The notes: generated from the sequence alone by a model not told the origin. 64,000 bases of DNA from JADCRZ01 sp041751095 (GCA_041751095.1 JBGSYC010000068.1:37562-101561), one strand, 5' to 3'; positions 28,201 through 38,035 are shown, numbered from the stretch's first letter. Translations and numbers: made by a program.

Positions 28201-28340
28201 CCGATCAGGTTTTCTTTCGATTCAGCAGCAGTAACGGAACCGCTTACGCTAATCTGTGCTTTGACGGAAAATGATATTCCAGCGAGGAAAAGGCTTAATA
28301 GAAAATAGGTCGCAAAAGAGTAGAAATGTTTCTTATACAT
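25224..28340 (-). CDS. SusC/RagA-family TonB-dependent transporter (PUL 2)
   Basis: A 1038-residue outer-membrane importer. The signal peptide ends near FSVKAQ (residue 29). A carboxypeptidase-like N-terminal domain follows (ISVSGSVTAAESKENLIGVT, to about 112). Then come VVVVGYGTQKKRNVTGAV and the plug motifs VQIRGLASISANSSPLIVVD and DILKDASSAAIYGSRGGNGV. The large barrel ends YSLGINIGLK. It pairs with the SusD downstream and is divergent from the DUF1080 and cytochrome genes, so all four may serve one substrate (inference). Confidence 0.96.
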   Translation of the reverse strand: MYKKHFYSFATYFLLSLFLAGISFSVKAQISVSGSVTAAESKENLIGVTVAVKGTTLATTTDAGGKYTIPNVAPRATLIFSYSGFNSQEVGVNGRSVINVVMATNDSALQGVVVVGYGTQKKRNVTGAVGSVKFDQDISSRPMVEFGQALSGKVAGVQVLTASGRPGASSTVQIRGLASISANSSPLIVVDGNPLPSYDLNLINSADIESIDILKDASSAAIYGSRGGNGVILITTKSGRSGKGRLDFSYATTLQQPIDRVEMMNSREYALASIDAAQNAWIDRGGDPNAPNTLAARGAYKYTWPLAFNNPDTLRNTDFQDLIFRTAPMHKFDLSVSGGNEKSNYLISGGYISQEGIVINSDYTKYALSIKASSKILDWVEVGGKLGIVYDRSNAPIDRITEWAVQYPTIYPVYGTNGYLGDATNTPGLQNYDNILFRARNGHPLYVINDKRASQSFNNLGNLYAQFELIPGLRFKSSLNFFYNRQDNTTYAAVEHNMGPSFNTEGVLTGTQARTINYNLQNLLTYDKEIGDHNLSALLGYEYLRNDFYSASQGRNRFDNDQIQYLSAGQVISVASDNANETVLISSFARASYNFKNKYIASVSFRQDGSSRFGPNKKWGYFPSASVGWIVSDEAFMTNISQVNNLKLRASYGFTGNDRIGDYRWIGSMQQGRVAFGTTPGISYYPSSITNRDLGWERTKQLNFGLDLGLLKNRISLEADYYISRSDGLLLDVPIPQVSGFGSVFQNIGELENRGIELALTTQNIKGPFEWSTQINFSRNRNKIISLGPNDAPMNLNANNALPVRNEVGQPIFNFYGYRYIGVYRNQKEIDADPSHLPGTKPGDGRYEDLNKNGRLESTDRTIIGNPAPDFTYGITNNFKFKNIDLSFLFQGVQGSEVFDNNLRRSLFYHEGRNYAKSVVNRWRSEAEPGDGYHHKLTVDLHGLEHTPSSYWIVDGSYFRLKSLTLGYNMPSSLISKFNLGSVRVYFNGQNLFTAKNANLFDPENFSGGADQAVQRGASHSPYPTTKTYSLGINIGLK

Positions 28341-28910
28341 ATAGCAGGTTTGTAATCGTTAAGACAGCCGCCCCGTAAGAAAAGGGTATAACAATCCAAA
28401 TAAAAATAACGAAATATAATGAATTCGTGATCCTTACTTTGAATTACACCCGTAAGCCGGCCATTTATAACCTGGTAAAACATGGTAAGCTTTGCCTCTG
28501 CATTCCATAGCGTTCCGTTGACAGCATTGTGACGTAAACACCATGGTCAGCATGACTAACCAAAACCGAAGTGACCACTGGCGCAGATCCTACCATAGTT
28601 ATAATGTTCTCCACCAACCTTGATGTATGTGTACTAAAGTTCCAGGGCAAAATTACTTTCGGTGAGTTCAGGCTAATTATATAAAAACTGTCAGTGTAAC
28701 GTGTGCAATGATGTTAGATTACAGGAGTGTTCCGGCGAGCTGGCCAGCCTGGTATCTGAGAAGGCCGCTTCGATTCCGGTACCTTAAACTTATTCAAAAT
28801 TTTATTCGCAAGTATTAAATCTTTATTTGTAAATCACTGATATTTGCTTCCGTAGAGCTTCCTGAAATTACAGGTTTCTCTACTCCTCTAAAACTAACAA
28901 CTTCTATAGT
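28341..28910. other. Divergent intergenic region, PUL 2 susC / DUF1080 gene
   Basis: About 570 bases between two divergent starts. Promoters for both units should be here. A short minus-strand open frame (28465-28650) has no recognisable family and no ribosome-binding site support, so it is not called. No operator-like dyad or RNA element was seen. Confidence 0.4.
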
Positions 28911-30749
28911 ATGTTTCTAAAAAAACGATTAGCGGCTATAAATTGGCTTACGCCACCTATTATTTACACGATTTCCTTTTTTCTTGTTATACCATCTGCA
29001 AAGGGGCAGCAGGTAATACCGTTAAATGATTTATCGGCTTTCAAAACTACAGGTAAAACATGGAAGGTAGGGGCTGAGGCCACTGCCGGCCTTGAAAAAG
29101 CAAATGATTTAACCCTGACAGCAGGTACGGGTATTCTGGCGAACATGCCTGGCACAGGCGGCGCAGACCTGTTTACCAATGCAGAATACGGCGATATCGA
29201 TTTAGAGCTGGCGTACATGATGGCGAAGGGTTCCAACTCCGGAATTTATCTGCAGGGGCGCTATGAAGTACAGTTGTTGGATAGCTGGGGGACGAAAAAT
29301 CCTACGGCGGGAGATAATGGAGCCATCTATCATCGGTGGGATGAAAGTCGCCCGGCGGGTCAATTCGGGTATGAGGGCTATGCGCCGCGGCAAAATGTAA
29401 GCAAAGCCCCCGGTCTTTGGCAACAGTTACGCATTTCGTTTCAGGCGCCCCGTTTTGATGCTGCAGGAAAGAAAATTGAAAATGCTAAGTTTCTCCGGGT
29501 TGAATTAAACGGCGTTACCGTTCACGAAGATGTAGAGCTGAGTGGGCCTACGCGGGGAGCCATGAGCAATGATGAGCGTGCAACAGGCCCCTTAAGGTTT
29601 CAGGGCGATCATGGACCTGTTGCCTTTAAAAATTTAAAAATAACCGTTTTTGATAAACCCCGGCCGCAGTTTTCTGATGTAAGATATGAAGTTTACCGTG
29701 GCCGCTTCTATGATACACTTGATCTAAAAAAATTACCACCGGAAGCGAGGGGTACCCTCGATAATCTATCGGCAATCTCCATCCATAATGTGCCCAGCGA
29801 ATTCTTCCTGAAGTACATAGGCAAGATCAATATAAAAGAGGCTGGCGAATATGCTTTCAATTTAGCAGTTCCGGGCGGAAGAGGTATTCTTCGTATTAAC
29901 AATCAACCTTTAAAACAGCAGGGGTTCGGACAGCGCGCATCCATTAATTTACCCGCCGGTGAATTTCCGTTTGAATTACTTTATGCAAAAACCCAGAACT
30001 GGACAGACCGTTCACTCGGTATAGCTATCGCGGGCCCTGGTTTCAGAGAATATTCATTAGGCGATGTGATTACCGGTGGCGGAGTCATTGCAGACCCAAT
30101 CATGGTATATGCTCCGGTTAATACCATCTTACGCAGCTTTATGGATATTCCCGGCGGCACACGTGTAGTGCACGCGGTATCGGTTGGCAGCCCTGATAAA
30201 GTTCATTACACCTATGATATGGACAGGGGTGCCGTCATCCAGGTGTGGCGCGGAGATTTCTTAGATGCTACGCCCATGTGGTACAGCAGGGGAGATGGGT
30301 CTTCAAGGCCTGTTGGTGCTGTTCAGCGTTTTGGTAAACCCTCCTTCACTTTAGCGAGGTTATCCTCGCCTGATGCACCCTGGACAGCTGACTCAGCAGT
30401 AACAGATTACTTTCCCAAAGGCTACAGGTTAGATAAAGCTGAGGTACCTACATTCCGTTATATGCTTGGCGGCACAATGGTAGAAGATGCCTTGCGTGTA
30501 GTAAACAATGGCGAAGGTTTAAGCCGTGAAATTACTTTGCAGAATCCAACCGGTACTTATTACGCCCGGCTTGCAGAAGGGTCGGCTATAGAAGATGCCG
30601 GTAAAGGGCTGTATGTCGTTGATGGCAAATCCTACTATGTGAGAATTGACGATGCATCAGGTGCAAAACCGACTATCCGTGATGTTAATGGTAGTAAAGT
30701 GCTGCTGGTACCGGTACAACAAAAGCTTAAGTATTCCATTCTTTTCTAA
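28911..30749 (+). CDS. DUF1080 (3-keto-disaccharide hydrolase-like) protein with PA14-like domain
   Basis: An exported 612-residue protein (signal to about 33, ending SAKGQ). Residues about 35-250 form the DUF1080 concanavalin-like fold: NDLSAFKTTGKTWKV, YGDIDLELAYMMAKGSNSGI, YLQGRYEVQLLDSWG and GPLRFQGDHGPVAFKNLKI. DUF1080 proteins include 3-keto-glycoside hydrolases. Residues about 255-385 resemble a PA14-type sandwich (YEVYRGRFYDTLDLKKLPPE to LGIAIAGPGF). The rest (about 390-612) is a beta-rich tail typical of cytochrome-linked relatives. It is followed 17 bases later by the sorbosone-dehydrogenase-like cytochrome gene. The pair could oxidise and cleave a sugar in the periplasm (inference). 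Confidence 0.83.
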   Translation: MFLKKRLAAINWLTPPIIYTISFFLVIPSAKGQQVIPLNDLSAFKTTGKTWKVGAEATAGLEKANDLTLTAGTGILANMPGTGGADLFTNAEYGDIDLELAYMMAKGSNSGIYLQGRYEVQLLDSWGTKNPTAGDNGAIYHRWDESRPAGQFGYEGYAPRQNVSKAPGLWQQLRISFQAPRFDAAGKKIENAKFLRVELNGVTVHEDVELSGPTRGAMSNDERATGPLRFQGDHGPVAFKNLKITVFDKPRPQFSDVRYEVYRGRFYDTLDLKKLPPEARGTLDNLSAISIHNVPSEFFLKYIGKINIKEAGEYAFNLAVPGGRGILRINNQPLKQQGFGQRASINLPAGEFPFELLYAKTQNWTDRSLGIAIAGPGFREYSLGDVITGGGVIADPIMVYAPVNTILRSFMDIPGGTRVVHAVSVGSPDKVHYTYDMDRGAVIQVWRGDFLDATPMWYSRGDGSSRPVGAVQRFGKPSFTLARLSSPDAPWTADSAVTDYFPKGYRLDKAEVPTFRYMLGGTMVEDALRVVNNGEGLSREITLQNPTGTYYARLAEGSAIEDAGKGLYVVDGKSYYVRIDDASGAKPTIRDVNGSKVLLVPVQQKLKYSILF

Positions 30750-30766
30750 TTTTTATATCAGGTAAT

Positions 30767-32782
30767 ATGAAACATACATTAATAAGGTTTACAGCAACAA
30801 AAAATCTTCTGTTTTTTGCCCTGGCGGCGTTTTTTGCACAATGGGTAAATGCACAAGAGGCTGCCAAAGAAGAAGATTTCTTTCGTATCGTAAGGGTAAG
30901 TGTTCCCGAGAATGTTTTACTGGAAGTGGGAGGCTTAGTGAGCATGCCTAATGGCGACCTGGGTATCTCAACCCGGCGTGGTGATGTTTTCATTGTTGAA
31001 AATCCTACGAGTCCCCGTCCCTTTTACCGCAAGTTTGCGGCCGGCTTACATGAAATCTTAGGCCTGGCTTACAAAGATGGTGCGCTATATTGTGCCCAGA
31101 GAGGAGAACTGACAAAACTGGTGGATACAGATAACGACGGCAAAGCGGACCTCTATGAAACAGTTACTTCCTGGCCCATTTCCGGGCATTATCACGAGTA
31201 TAGCTTTGGCCCGAAGATAGCGCCTGATGGGGCTTTCTTTGTTTCGGGAAATGTGGCATTTGGTAACGAAGAATGGTGGCGCGGCGAAAGCCGTGTGCCC
31301 TGGCGCGGATGGATATTCAAGGTCAGAGAAACCGGGATGTTAGAACCCTGGGCTACAGGCGTGCGGTCGCCATGTGGTTTAGGGATGATAGATGGTGAAT
31401 TATTTTATACCGATAACCAGGGTGAATGGATGGGTTCTGGCGGAATATGGAATGTGAAAAAAGGTGACTTTATGGGACATCCTGCCGGGTTACGCTGGGC
31501 GGGCCTGCCGAACTCACCCGTTAAAGTATCTACCGAACAAGTGCATGCATTGGTTGATCCGCGACAAGTCAAAAATGCACAGGGCCGGTATATTAAACCT
31601 GAGAATGTGGTCAATGAAAAATTTGCCACCCTTATCGATCTCAAGAAAAAAATCCCTGAACTGAAATTTCCCGCTGTATGGCTGCCCTATGCGATCCTGG
31701 GTATTTCTACTTCTGAATTGGTTAAGATTCCGGAAGGAGTATTTGGCCCCTTTGCCGGGCAGGTGTTGGTTGGCGACCAGGGGCAAAGTAAGATTATGCG
31801 GGTGTTTATGGAAAAAGTGAATGGAGAATACCAGGGGGTTGCCTGGGATTTTCGTGCCGGTTTTCAGGCAGGCGTTTTAAGGATGGAGTGGGCTAAAGAC
31901 GGGTCTCTTTTTGTGGGCGAAACCGATAGAGGCTGGGGTTCAGCAGGCGAGGCCAGCATGGGTTTGCAACGATTGGTTTGGAATAACCAGGTGCCCTTTG
32001 AAATGAGAACGGTAAAGGCTATGCCGGATGGGTTCGAGATTGAATTTACAAAACCGGCAGACAAAAAATCAGCGGAAAATCTTGCTTCCTATACAGTAGA
32101 GAGTTTTATTTATAAGTACCATCCTGTGTATGGCAGTCCGCCCGTTAACAATAAAACCTGTGCAGTAAAAGGGGTAAAAGTTTCTGCTGATGGCATGAAG
32201 GCCCGGATAATCGTTAATGACCTGCGAAAGAATTATATACACACTATAAGGCTTGATGGGATTCGCGACATGGATAATTCATACTCACTGGTTCATCCGA
32301 CAGCTTATTATACGTTAAACAATATTCCGGAAGGACCCAGGCTTTCCTTAACGGAAGTAAGTACAAAACGCACAACTGCTGCTGCCACTAAAACTAATCC
32401 GGCAGCTAACACTAAAGAAATTTCAGCAAGCGGTAGTACTAAAGCCTCAACAGATAAAGCAAACGCTGCAGCGCCTGCAACTGCAAAAAGCCCCGCAACG
32501 GCTAACGCAGCTACTGCGGCCAAACCAACGTTCGCCAGCGTAAAACCTTTATTAACAAAAAATACCTGCTTAGCCTGTCATAACGAAACGACAAGGCAGG
32601 TAGGGCCGGCGTTTGTAGATATCGCAAAAAGAAAGTATTCCATCAATCAGATCATTAACCTGGTCCATAATCCTAATAAGGCAAATTGGCCTGATTATGA
32701 AACGCAGATGCCACCAATGCCCCACGTTCCAAGAGCAGAACTGCAGAGAATAGCTCAGTGGATTAAATCGCTGGAAAGATAG
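30767..32782 (+). CDS. Sorbosone/glucose dehydrogenase-like propeller with C-terminal cytochrome c
   Basis: A 671-residue periplasmic protein. A signal peptide (to about 29, QWVNAQ) precedes a beta-propeller of the PQQ-type sorbosone dehydrogenase class (VGGLVSMPNGDLGISTRRGD, GLAYKDGALYCAQRGELTKL, DTDNDGKADLYE, TGVRSPCGLG). An Ala/Thr-rich linker (about 535-590) leads to a cytochrome c domain with heme site C601-L-A-C604-H605 and a likely axial Met in MPPMPHVPRAEL. It forms an operon with the DUF1080 gene. Electron transfer from sugar oxidation to the respiratory chain is the natural reading, but the bound cofactor and substrate are not shown. Confidence 0.85.
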   Translation: MKHTLIRFTATKNLLFFALAAFFAQWVNAQEAAKEEDFFRIVRVSVPENVLLEVGGLVSMPNGDLGISTRRGDVFIVENPTSPRPFYRKFAAGLHEILGLAYKDGALYCAQRGELTKLVDTDNDGKADLYETVTSWPISGHYHEYSFGPKIAPDGAFFVSGNVAFGNEEWWRGESRVPWRGWIFKVRETGMLEPWATGVRSPCGLGMIDGELFYTDNQGEWMGSGGIWNVKKGDFMGHPAGLRWAGLPNSPVKVSTEQVHALVDPRQVKNAQGRYIKPENVVNEKFATLIDLKKKIPELKFPAVWLPYAILGISTSELVKIPEGVFGPFAGQVLVGDQGQSKIMRVFMEKVNGEYQGVAWDFRAGFQAGVLRMEWAKDGSLFVGETDRGWGSAGEASMGLQRLVWNNQVPFEMRTVKAMPDGFEIEFTKPADKKSAENLASYTVESFIYKYHPVYGSPPVNNKTCAVKGVKVSADGMKARIIVNDLRKNYIHTIRLDGIRDMDNSYSLVHPTAYYTLNNIPEGPRLSLTEVSTKRTTAAATKTNPAANTKEISASGSTKASTDKANAAAPATAKSPATANAATAAKPTFASVKPLLTKNTCLACHNETTRQVGPAFVDIAKRKYSINQIINLVHNPNKANWPDYETQMPPMPHVPRAELQRIAQWIKSLER

Positions 32783-33143
32783 CAGGATAGGTGATTATAT
32801 GAAATATGGCTTCTTTGAAATAGATTTTCATGAGACACAAAAGGATTATTCAACCATACTCATCAATGGAAATTGTAATAAAATTTCTTTGATAGCTTCG
32901 GATTTGCTAAACTAATTTTCTTTATCTGTTAGCATGAATATTTTTAAAACCAAAGCATCAAAAACCATTATGTAGTTGTCTAAATACCTGATTGAATTTC
33001 AACCTGCTACTATTACAATAAATTTCAAACAAACTTTGATCAATCAACACCTGGAAATTTCAAGACTATTTTTTTGATCTCTTCCAAATTGCTAAGCCAA
33101 AACTCATTAATCTTTCATTAACTCTACAATTGACTCACCACAA
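32783..33143. other. AT-rich intergenic region upstream of PUL 3 susC
   Basis: About 360 AT-rich bases. No ORF or strong hairpin is seen. It separates the cytochrome gene from susC on the same strand, so PUL 3 probably has its own promoter here. Confidence 0.4.
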
Positions 33144-36131
33144 ATGAAAAAAATTTATCCCGGTATTATGCATAGTATAAACATTTGTATAGTACTACTC
33201 ATAATGATGCAAAGTGCTTTTGGGCAAAGTCGGACCATTAGCGGAAAAGTTACGGATGCCCGCACCGGCGAAGCTATTTCAGGCGCCACTATAGTGGTCA
33301 ATGGCACAACGCTTGGTACCGCCTCTGCACAGGACGGCACATTTTCAATCAGTGTGCCTCAGAATGCCAGAAGCCTAACTGTTTCTTCCGTAGGTTTCGG
33401 TTCTGAGGATGTAACCTTAGGAACTTCAAACAACATTGAAGTTGCTTTACAATTTGGCAAACAGTCGCTCGATGAAGTGGTGGTAGTGGGTTATGGTACT
33501 CAAAGACGAAAAGAAGTTACATCAGCTGTAGCTACAGTAAAAGCAGAAGACTTCAACCAGGGCGGCGCCCGAAATGCTTTAGACCTCATACAGGGTAAAG
33601 TGGCAGGGTTGGCCATTACCCGCACCGGCAGCAGTAATCCTAACTCCGGTGTTGCTATCCAGTTGCGAGGTGTAACCTCTTTAGTAGGCAGCCTGGCTCC
33701 ATTGATTGTAATTGACGGTATTCCCGGCGGTAATTTAGACCTTTTGCAGCAGGATGACATTGAGTCGTTTGATGTACTAAAAGATGGTTCTGCAGCCGCT
33801 ATTTATGGTACTCGTGCTAACGGCGGGGTCATATTAGTAACCACAAAAAAAGGTAAAGCAGGGCCTGCCCGGTTTGACTATTCCACTTACTTCAGAAAAG
33901 AATTTGTTACGCGGAGACCTGATTTTTTGACGGCTGCGCAGTATCGGGAGAAAGTCGTATCGGACCCCAGGTTTGCCCAATATGGTGTAGGTGTTTACGC
34001 ACACAACTCAGACTTCTTCAATGACCTGGTTAATCATGATAACCTGAGCCAGTATCATAACCTTGCTCTTTCGGGGGGCAGTGCCAATACCAGTTACAGG
34101 GGTAGCCTATATTACAATGACTTCCAGGGGATAGCTTTAGAAAACAGCCGCAAGCAATATGGAACCAGGCTGAGTCTTAACCACAGAGGACTGAATGACC
34201 GTTTAACAGCCCAGGTAAATGTGGTAAGCAATTTTAACAGGTCTAACCTCTTAGGTGGTGGTGGCTGGGAAGACCAGTTAACCAGGATACCTACTTTATC
34301 AAATTATGACACCGCCGGGAATTTCTTCTTTCAACCTACCAACACGAATCAGTATGCAAGGCTGTTTCAGCAAAAAAACTGGCGTGATCAGCAGACCAGT
34401 TCGTTAGATGCTAAATTCTCTTTAGAATTGCTTAAAGGATTACGGGCTTCCATCTTTGGTTCGATGCAGCGCAATAGCTGGATTGATAATTTCTATGCCG
34501 ACCTGGCTTCAGAAACATCCATAGAAAACCCGGTAACCCCTGCAGGTGGCGGAACGGCGGCACCGGGCGCTTCGGCTTCAAAAAGCACACAGTTATCTAT
34601 AGATTATGCCGTGGAGCCTACTCTCGAATATACTACAAGGATAGGTACCAATCACTCCATTGCCGCTATTGGAGGTTATAGCTATCAGTATAGCGTTACA
34701 GAAAGTTTTAATGCTTCTAACTCCGGATTTTTTAGTGATGTTTTTGAAAATAACAACCTGGGAGCAGGAAATCAACTGGCAGCAGGCAGGTCAGGTATAG
34801 GCAGTAATAAATTCGATAATACGCTAATCGCATTTTTCGGAAGGATTAATTATTCTTTTTCAGATAAATACATGGCCAGTTTTATATTCCGCCGCGAAGG
34901 CTCTTCCCGTTTTGGAAAAAACCATAAATGGGGCGATTTTCCGGCAATATCTATAGGCTGGAACATCCTCAGGGAAAATTTTATGTCTGGTATGGACCTT
35001 TTCAACAACCTGAAGCTAAGAGCCGGTTATGGAGTTACGGGTAATTCCGGAATTCCAAATTACCAGTCACTTGTAACCTTAAGTACAGGTGGCCAATATT
35101 TTTATCCTGATGGTTCATTGGCACAAACCTATGGTCCAAGCCGTAACCCCAATCCTGACTTGCGGTGGGAAAAGAAAGGTGAATTCAATATTGGTCTCGA
35201 TTTCAGTTTGCTGAAAAATCGCCTGGGCGGTTCTATAGATGTGTACCAGCGCAGAACAACAGACCTGCTGGAGAATTATAACACACAGCTCCCGGCCTTT
35301 ATTCAATCTACTATTTTTACCAATGTGGGTACCATTGAAAACAAGGGTATTGAGCTTACCCTGAATGCAACGCCTGTCACCGGTAAGAATTTTACCTGGA
35401 GCATGGACTTTACTGCCAGTACACAAAGCAACAAGATGGTAAGGTTTTCAAATGACTTATACAAAATCACTTTTAAAGAATATGGCGGCATTGGCGGTTT
35501 CGGTGCTTTAGGAAGTGCCATCCGTACGGTGGAGGGTGGTAAATTAGGTAACTTCTATGGCAGGCGTTTTGCCGGCTTTGATCCAAACGGTAAATGGCTT
35601 TTCTATGCAGCTGATGGAAAACCGATACTTGCCAGTCAAATCAATCCAACAACTGACCGGGCGGTAATCGGCAATGGAATACCTAAATATTATGCATCCT
35701 GGACCAACGATTTCTCCTACAAAAATTTCGATTTGCGGGTTTTCTTCCGGGGACGCTTTGGTAACCAGATTCTAAATACTATGGATATATCCTACGGAAA
35801 TAAACAAGCCTTGCCAGGTAATGTTTTAAACAGTGCCTTTGGTAAAAATGCACAGTTGAATGATACTTACCAGTATTCTGATTATTATTTAGAGCCAGGT
35901 GGATTTTTAAAACTTGATAATGTAACACTTGGTTACAAGATAAAGCTCAATACTACTTACATCCGCAACTTTAGAGTATATGCCAGCGGCACAAACCTGA
36001 TTACGATGACTAAGTACACCGGTAATGACCCGGATTTTGTAAATGATACCGGTTTGGGTGCAGGCGTTGACAGCCGTGGGCCATACCCATCCACAAGACA
36101 ATTTACCATAGGCTTAAATGCAGGATTTTAA
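33144..36131 (+). CDS. SusC/RagA-family TonB-dependent transporter (PUL 3)
   Basis: A 995-residue outer-membrane importer. The signal peptide ends at about 28 (MMQSAFGQ). The carboxypeptidase-like domain begins RTISGKVTDARTGEAISGAT. LDEVVVVGYGTQRRKEVTSA precedes the plug (IQLRGVTSLVGSLAPLIVID, DVLKDGSAAAIYGTRANGGV), and the barrel ends RQFTIGLNAGF. It is the first gene of SusC-SusD-GH92-GH92, a layout expected to import mannose-containing oligosaccharides (inference from the GH92 genes). Confidence 0.96.
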   Translation: MKKIYPGIMHSINICIVLLIMMQSAFGQSRTISGKVTDARTGEAISGATIVVNGTTLGTASAQDGTFSISVPQNARSLTVSSVGFGSEDVTLGTSNNIEVALQFGKQSLDEVVVVGYGTQRRKEVTSAVATVKAEDFNQGGARNALDLIQGKVAGLAITRTGSSNPNSGVAIQLRGVTSLVGSLAPLIVIDGIPGGNLDLLQQDDIESFDVLKDGSAAAIYGTRANGGVILVTTKKGKAGPARFDYSTYFRKEFVTRRPDFLTAAQYREKVVSDPRFAQYGVGVYAHNSDFFNDLVNHDNLSQYHNLALSGGSANTSYRGSLYYNDFQGIALENSRKQYGTRLSLNHRGLNDRLTAQVNVVSNFNRSNLLGGGGWEDQLTRIPTLSNYDTAGNFFFQPTNTNQYARLFQQKNWRDQQTSSLDAKFSLELLKGLRASIFGSMQRNSWIDNFYADLASETSIENPVTPAGGGTAAPGASASKSTQLSIDYAVEPTLEYTTRIGTNHSIAAIGGYSYQYSVTESFNASNSGFFSDVFENNNLGAGNQLAAGRSGIGSNKFDNTLIAFFGRINYSFSDKYMASFIFRREGSSRFGKNHKWGDFPAISIGWNILRENFMSGMDLFNNLKLRAGYGVTGNSGIPNYQSLVTLSTGGQYFYPDGSLAQTYGPSRNPNPDLRWEKKGEFNIGLDFSLLKNRLGGSIDVYQRRTTDLLENYNTQLPAFIQSTIFTNVGTIENKGIELTLNATPVTGKNFTWSMDFTASTQSNKMVRFSNDLYKITFKEYGGIGGFGALGSAIRTVEGGKLGNFYGRRFAGFDPNGKWLFYAADGKPILASQINPTTDRAVIGNGIPKYYASWTNDFSYKNFDLRVFFRGRFGNQILNTMDISYGNKQALPGNVLNSAFGKNAQLNDTYQYSDYYLEPGGFLKLDNVTLGYKIKLNTTYIRNFRVYASGTNLITMTKYTGNDPDFVNDTGLGAGVDSRGPYPSTRQFTIGLNAGF

Positions 36132-36143
36132 AAAATAAACAAG

Positions 36144-37769
36144 ATGAAATTAGTCAATAAAAGCATTAGAATTTTTGCTGCAGCAATACCCTTGATGGCT
36201 ACACAAGCCTGTACCAAGCTGGATGAGAATGTGTACAGTGAAATAATCACAGAAAACTATTATAATAACAAAACAGAAGTATTGTCCGCAGTTTTGAGAC
36301 CTTATACCCATACCAATGCCTGGATCACTTCTTCGGGACAGGTGGGCTACTGGCGGGTGAATGAACTGGCTGCTGACCAGTTAGCCTGGCCTATAAAAGG
36401 TATTCACGGACAGGATAATGGTAACTGGATACGCTTACATTACCATACCTGGTTTGCCGACGATAATGTGGTATGGGATCCCTGGCGCTTAATGTACACT
36501 GGCGTGGGCTTTTGTAATTCACCAATTGAAAACCTGGAAAAGCGTGATATAAAATCGATGGGCATTACACAGCAGGAAAAAGATGCGTATATAGCAGATT
36601 TAAAACTGCAGCGGGCTTTCTATTACCTGAAACTGATGGACCTATATGGTAACATACCGGTAGCAACTGTAGTAGGTGAAGTTAGCCCCCCTACGGTACC
36701 CAGGGCCGAAGTATTTAAATTTATAGAAAAGGAAATAAAGGATAACATTGACAAGGCTCCTAATTTATCACCCAGCCTTGTAGGCAGGTTAACTAAAGCA
36801 GGTGCTTATGCCATGCTGGCTGAGTTATACCTAAACGCAGAAAAGTGGACGGGTACAGCAAGATGGGATGACTGTATTGCCGCCTGTGATCAACTGATAC
36901 AAGCCAAAGCAGGATCACAAACCGCAAGCCCTATGGCCCTCGATCCCAATATCAATGATACTTATAAGAACACTAATCACACATCCAGAGAAATTATCTT
37001 CTCTATTGCTTATGATTTTCAGAAGTCAACATTCCGCGCCAACTTCAATTCCGATTTCTTTCATTTTAACCAGCGTTTTATTTATGATGGTTCATTCAAC
37101 GGTAATGACGGAGTTGTAGTAATACCGGGTGTTTACACTAAATACAGCGATAAAGACCAGCGGAAAAAAGACTGGTTTTTGATAGGTCCTCAGTTTTATT
37201 TGTCAGACCCCACCAGGCCTGTTTTGGGATCTTTTGAGTACAATAATCAGCCTTTGGTGTTTGTAGATAACGTCAGAAAAAATAAAACAGGCGGCACTGA
37301 ATCTAACATGAGTGTCGGGGAGGAAAACAGCGGGGTGCGGTTTAATAAATACAAACCTGGCCGGGCCAGCGATCCTGCCTATTTTAGTAATGACTGGGCT
37401 GTGTACCGCTTAACGATGATCTACTTTGCCAAAGCTGAGGCCCTGATGCGTAAAAACGGAGGCGTCGCCACTGCGGAAGCCGTACGGCTAATAAATGATT
37501 GTAAAAAACGTGCCTTTTCTGCAGCCGACTGGGTGACGGAAGCTTATACACCTGCTAAGCTGACAATGGATGAATTACTGGAAGAAAGAGGCCGTGAATT
37601 TATTTTTGAAGGTGTTCGCAGAACAGATTTAATACGGTTCAATAAATTTGTAACTACCGCATGGTGGGATCATACGCCGTCAAACGACAAAAACAAAGAA
37701 TTGTTCCCGGTTCCATTCCGGCAGATTGCCGCTAATCCCAACCTCAAACAAAACCCGGGATATCAATAA
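36144..37769 (+). CDS. SusD/RagB-family glycan-binding lipoprotein (PUL 3)
   Basis: A 541-residue SusD homolog. The lipoprotein signal ends IPLMATQACTKLDE (Cys23). Conserved parts are DLKLQRAFYYLKLMDLYGNI, VGRLTKAGAYAMLAELYLNA, VYRLTMIYFAKAEALMRKNG and ERGREFIFEGVRRTDLIRFN, ending FPVPFRQIAANPNLKQNPGY. It starts 12 bases after the susC stop. A good terminator follows at 37804, so the GH92 genes may be transcribed partly from a separate promoter. Confidence 0.95.
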   Translation: MKLVNKSIRIFAAAIPLMATQACTKLDENVYSEIITENYYNNKTEVLSAVLRPYTHTNAWITSSGQVGYWRVNELAADQLAWPIKGIHGQDNGNWIRLHYHTWFADDNVVWDPWRLMYTGVGFCNSPIENLEKRDIKSMGITQQEKDAYIADLKLQRAFYYLKLMDLYGNIPVATVVGEVSPPTVPRAEVFKFIEKEIKDNIDKAPNLSPSLVGRLTKAGAYAMLAELYLNAEKWTGTARWDDCIAACDQLIQAKAGSQTASPMALDPNINDTYKNTNHTSREIIFSIAYDFQKSTFRANFNSDFFHFNQRFIYDGSFNGNDGVVVIPGVYTKYSDKDQRKKDWFLIGPQFYLSDPTRPVLGSFEYNNQPLVFVDNVRKNKTGGTESNMSVGEENSGVRFNKYKPGRASDPAYFSNDWAVYRLTMIYFAKAEALMRKNGGVATAEAVRLINDCKKRAFSAADWVTEAYTPAKLTMDELLEERGREFIFEGVRRTDLIRFNKFVTTAWWDHTPSNDKNKELFPVPFRQIAANPNLKQNPGYQ

Positions 37770-37803
37770 TGCCATTAAAGATATAATCAAGTTACTTTTT
37801 CAA

Positions 37804-37835
37804 GCACCAAAGAAATAACACTTTGGTGTTTTTTT
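37804..37835 (+). terminator. Rho-independent terminator after PUL 3 susD
   Basis: The stem CACCAAAG / CTTTGGTG (37805-37812 and 37821-37828) encloses an eight-base loop and is followed by a run of T. It lies 35 bases after the susD stop and about 200 bases before the first GH92 gene. That would attenuate or separate SusCD transcription from the mannosidases. Confidence 0.75.
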
Positions 37836-38035
37836 ATAAAGTGCTTATTCATAGAAAATAGAATAATGCTGTTACCGGTTATAAAAAAAAATATCGTTGC
37901 ATTGTTTCAGATTATTTGGATAACAACTTTTCCTGAATGATGAAATTTTTTATTAGCATGAGTAATCATTAAAGTACAAGCAGCAGCAATTAACGCTGTC
38001 CAGGTATCATACCACTTTAAAAAACGCAACAACAA

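Noticed and set aside
28465..28650. 61-codon minus-strand frame upstream of PUL 2 susC
   Set aside because: No family resemblance and no supporting ribosome-binding site. Treated as non-coding.
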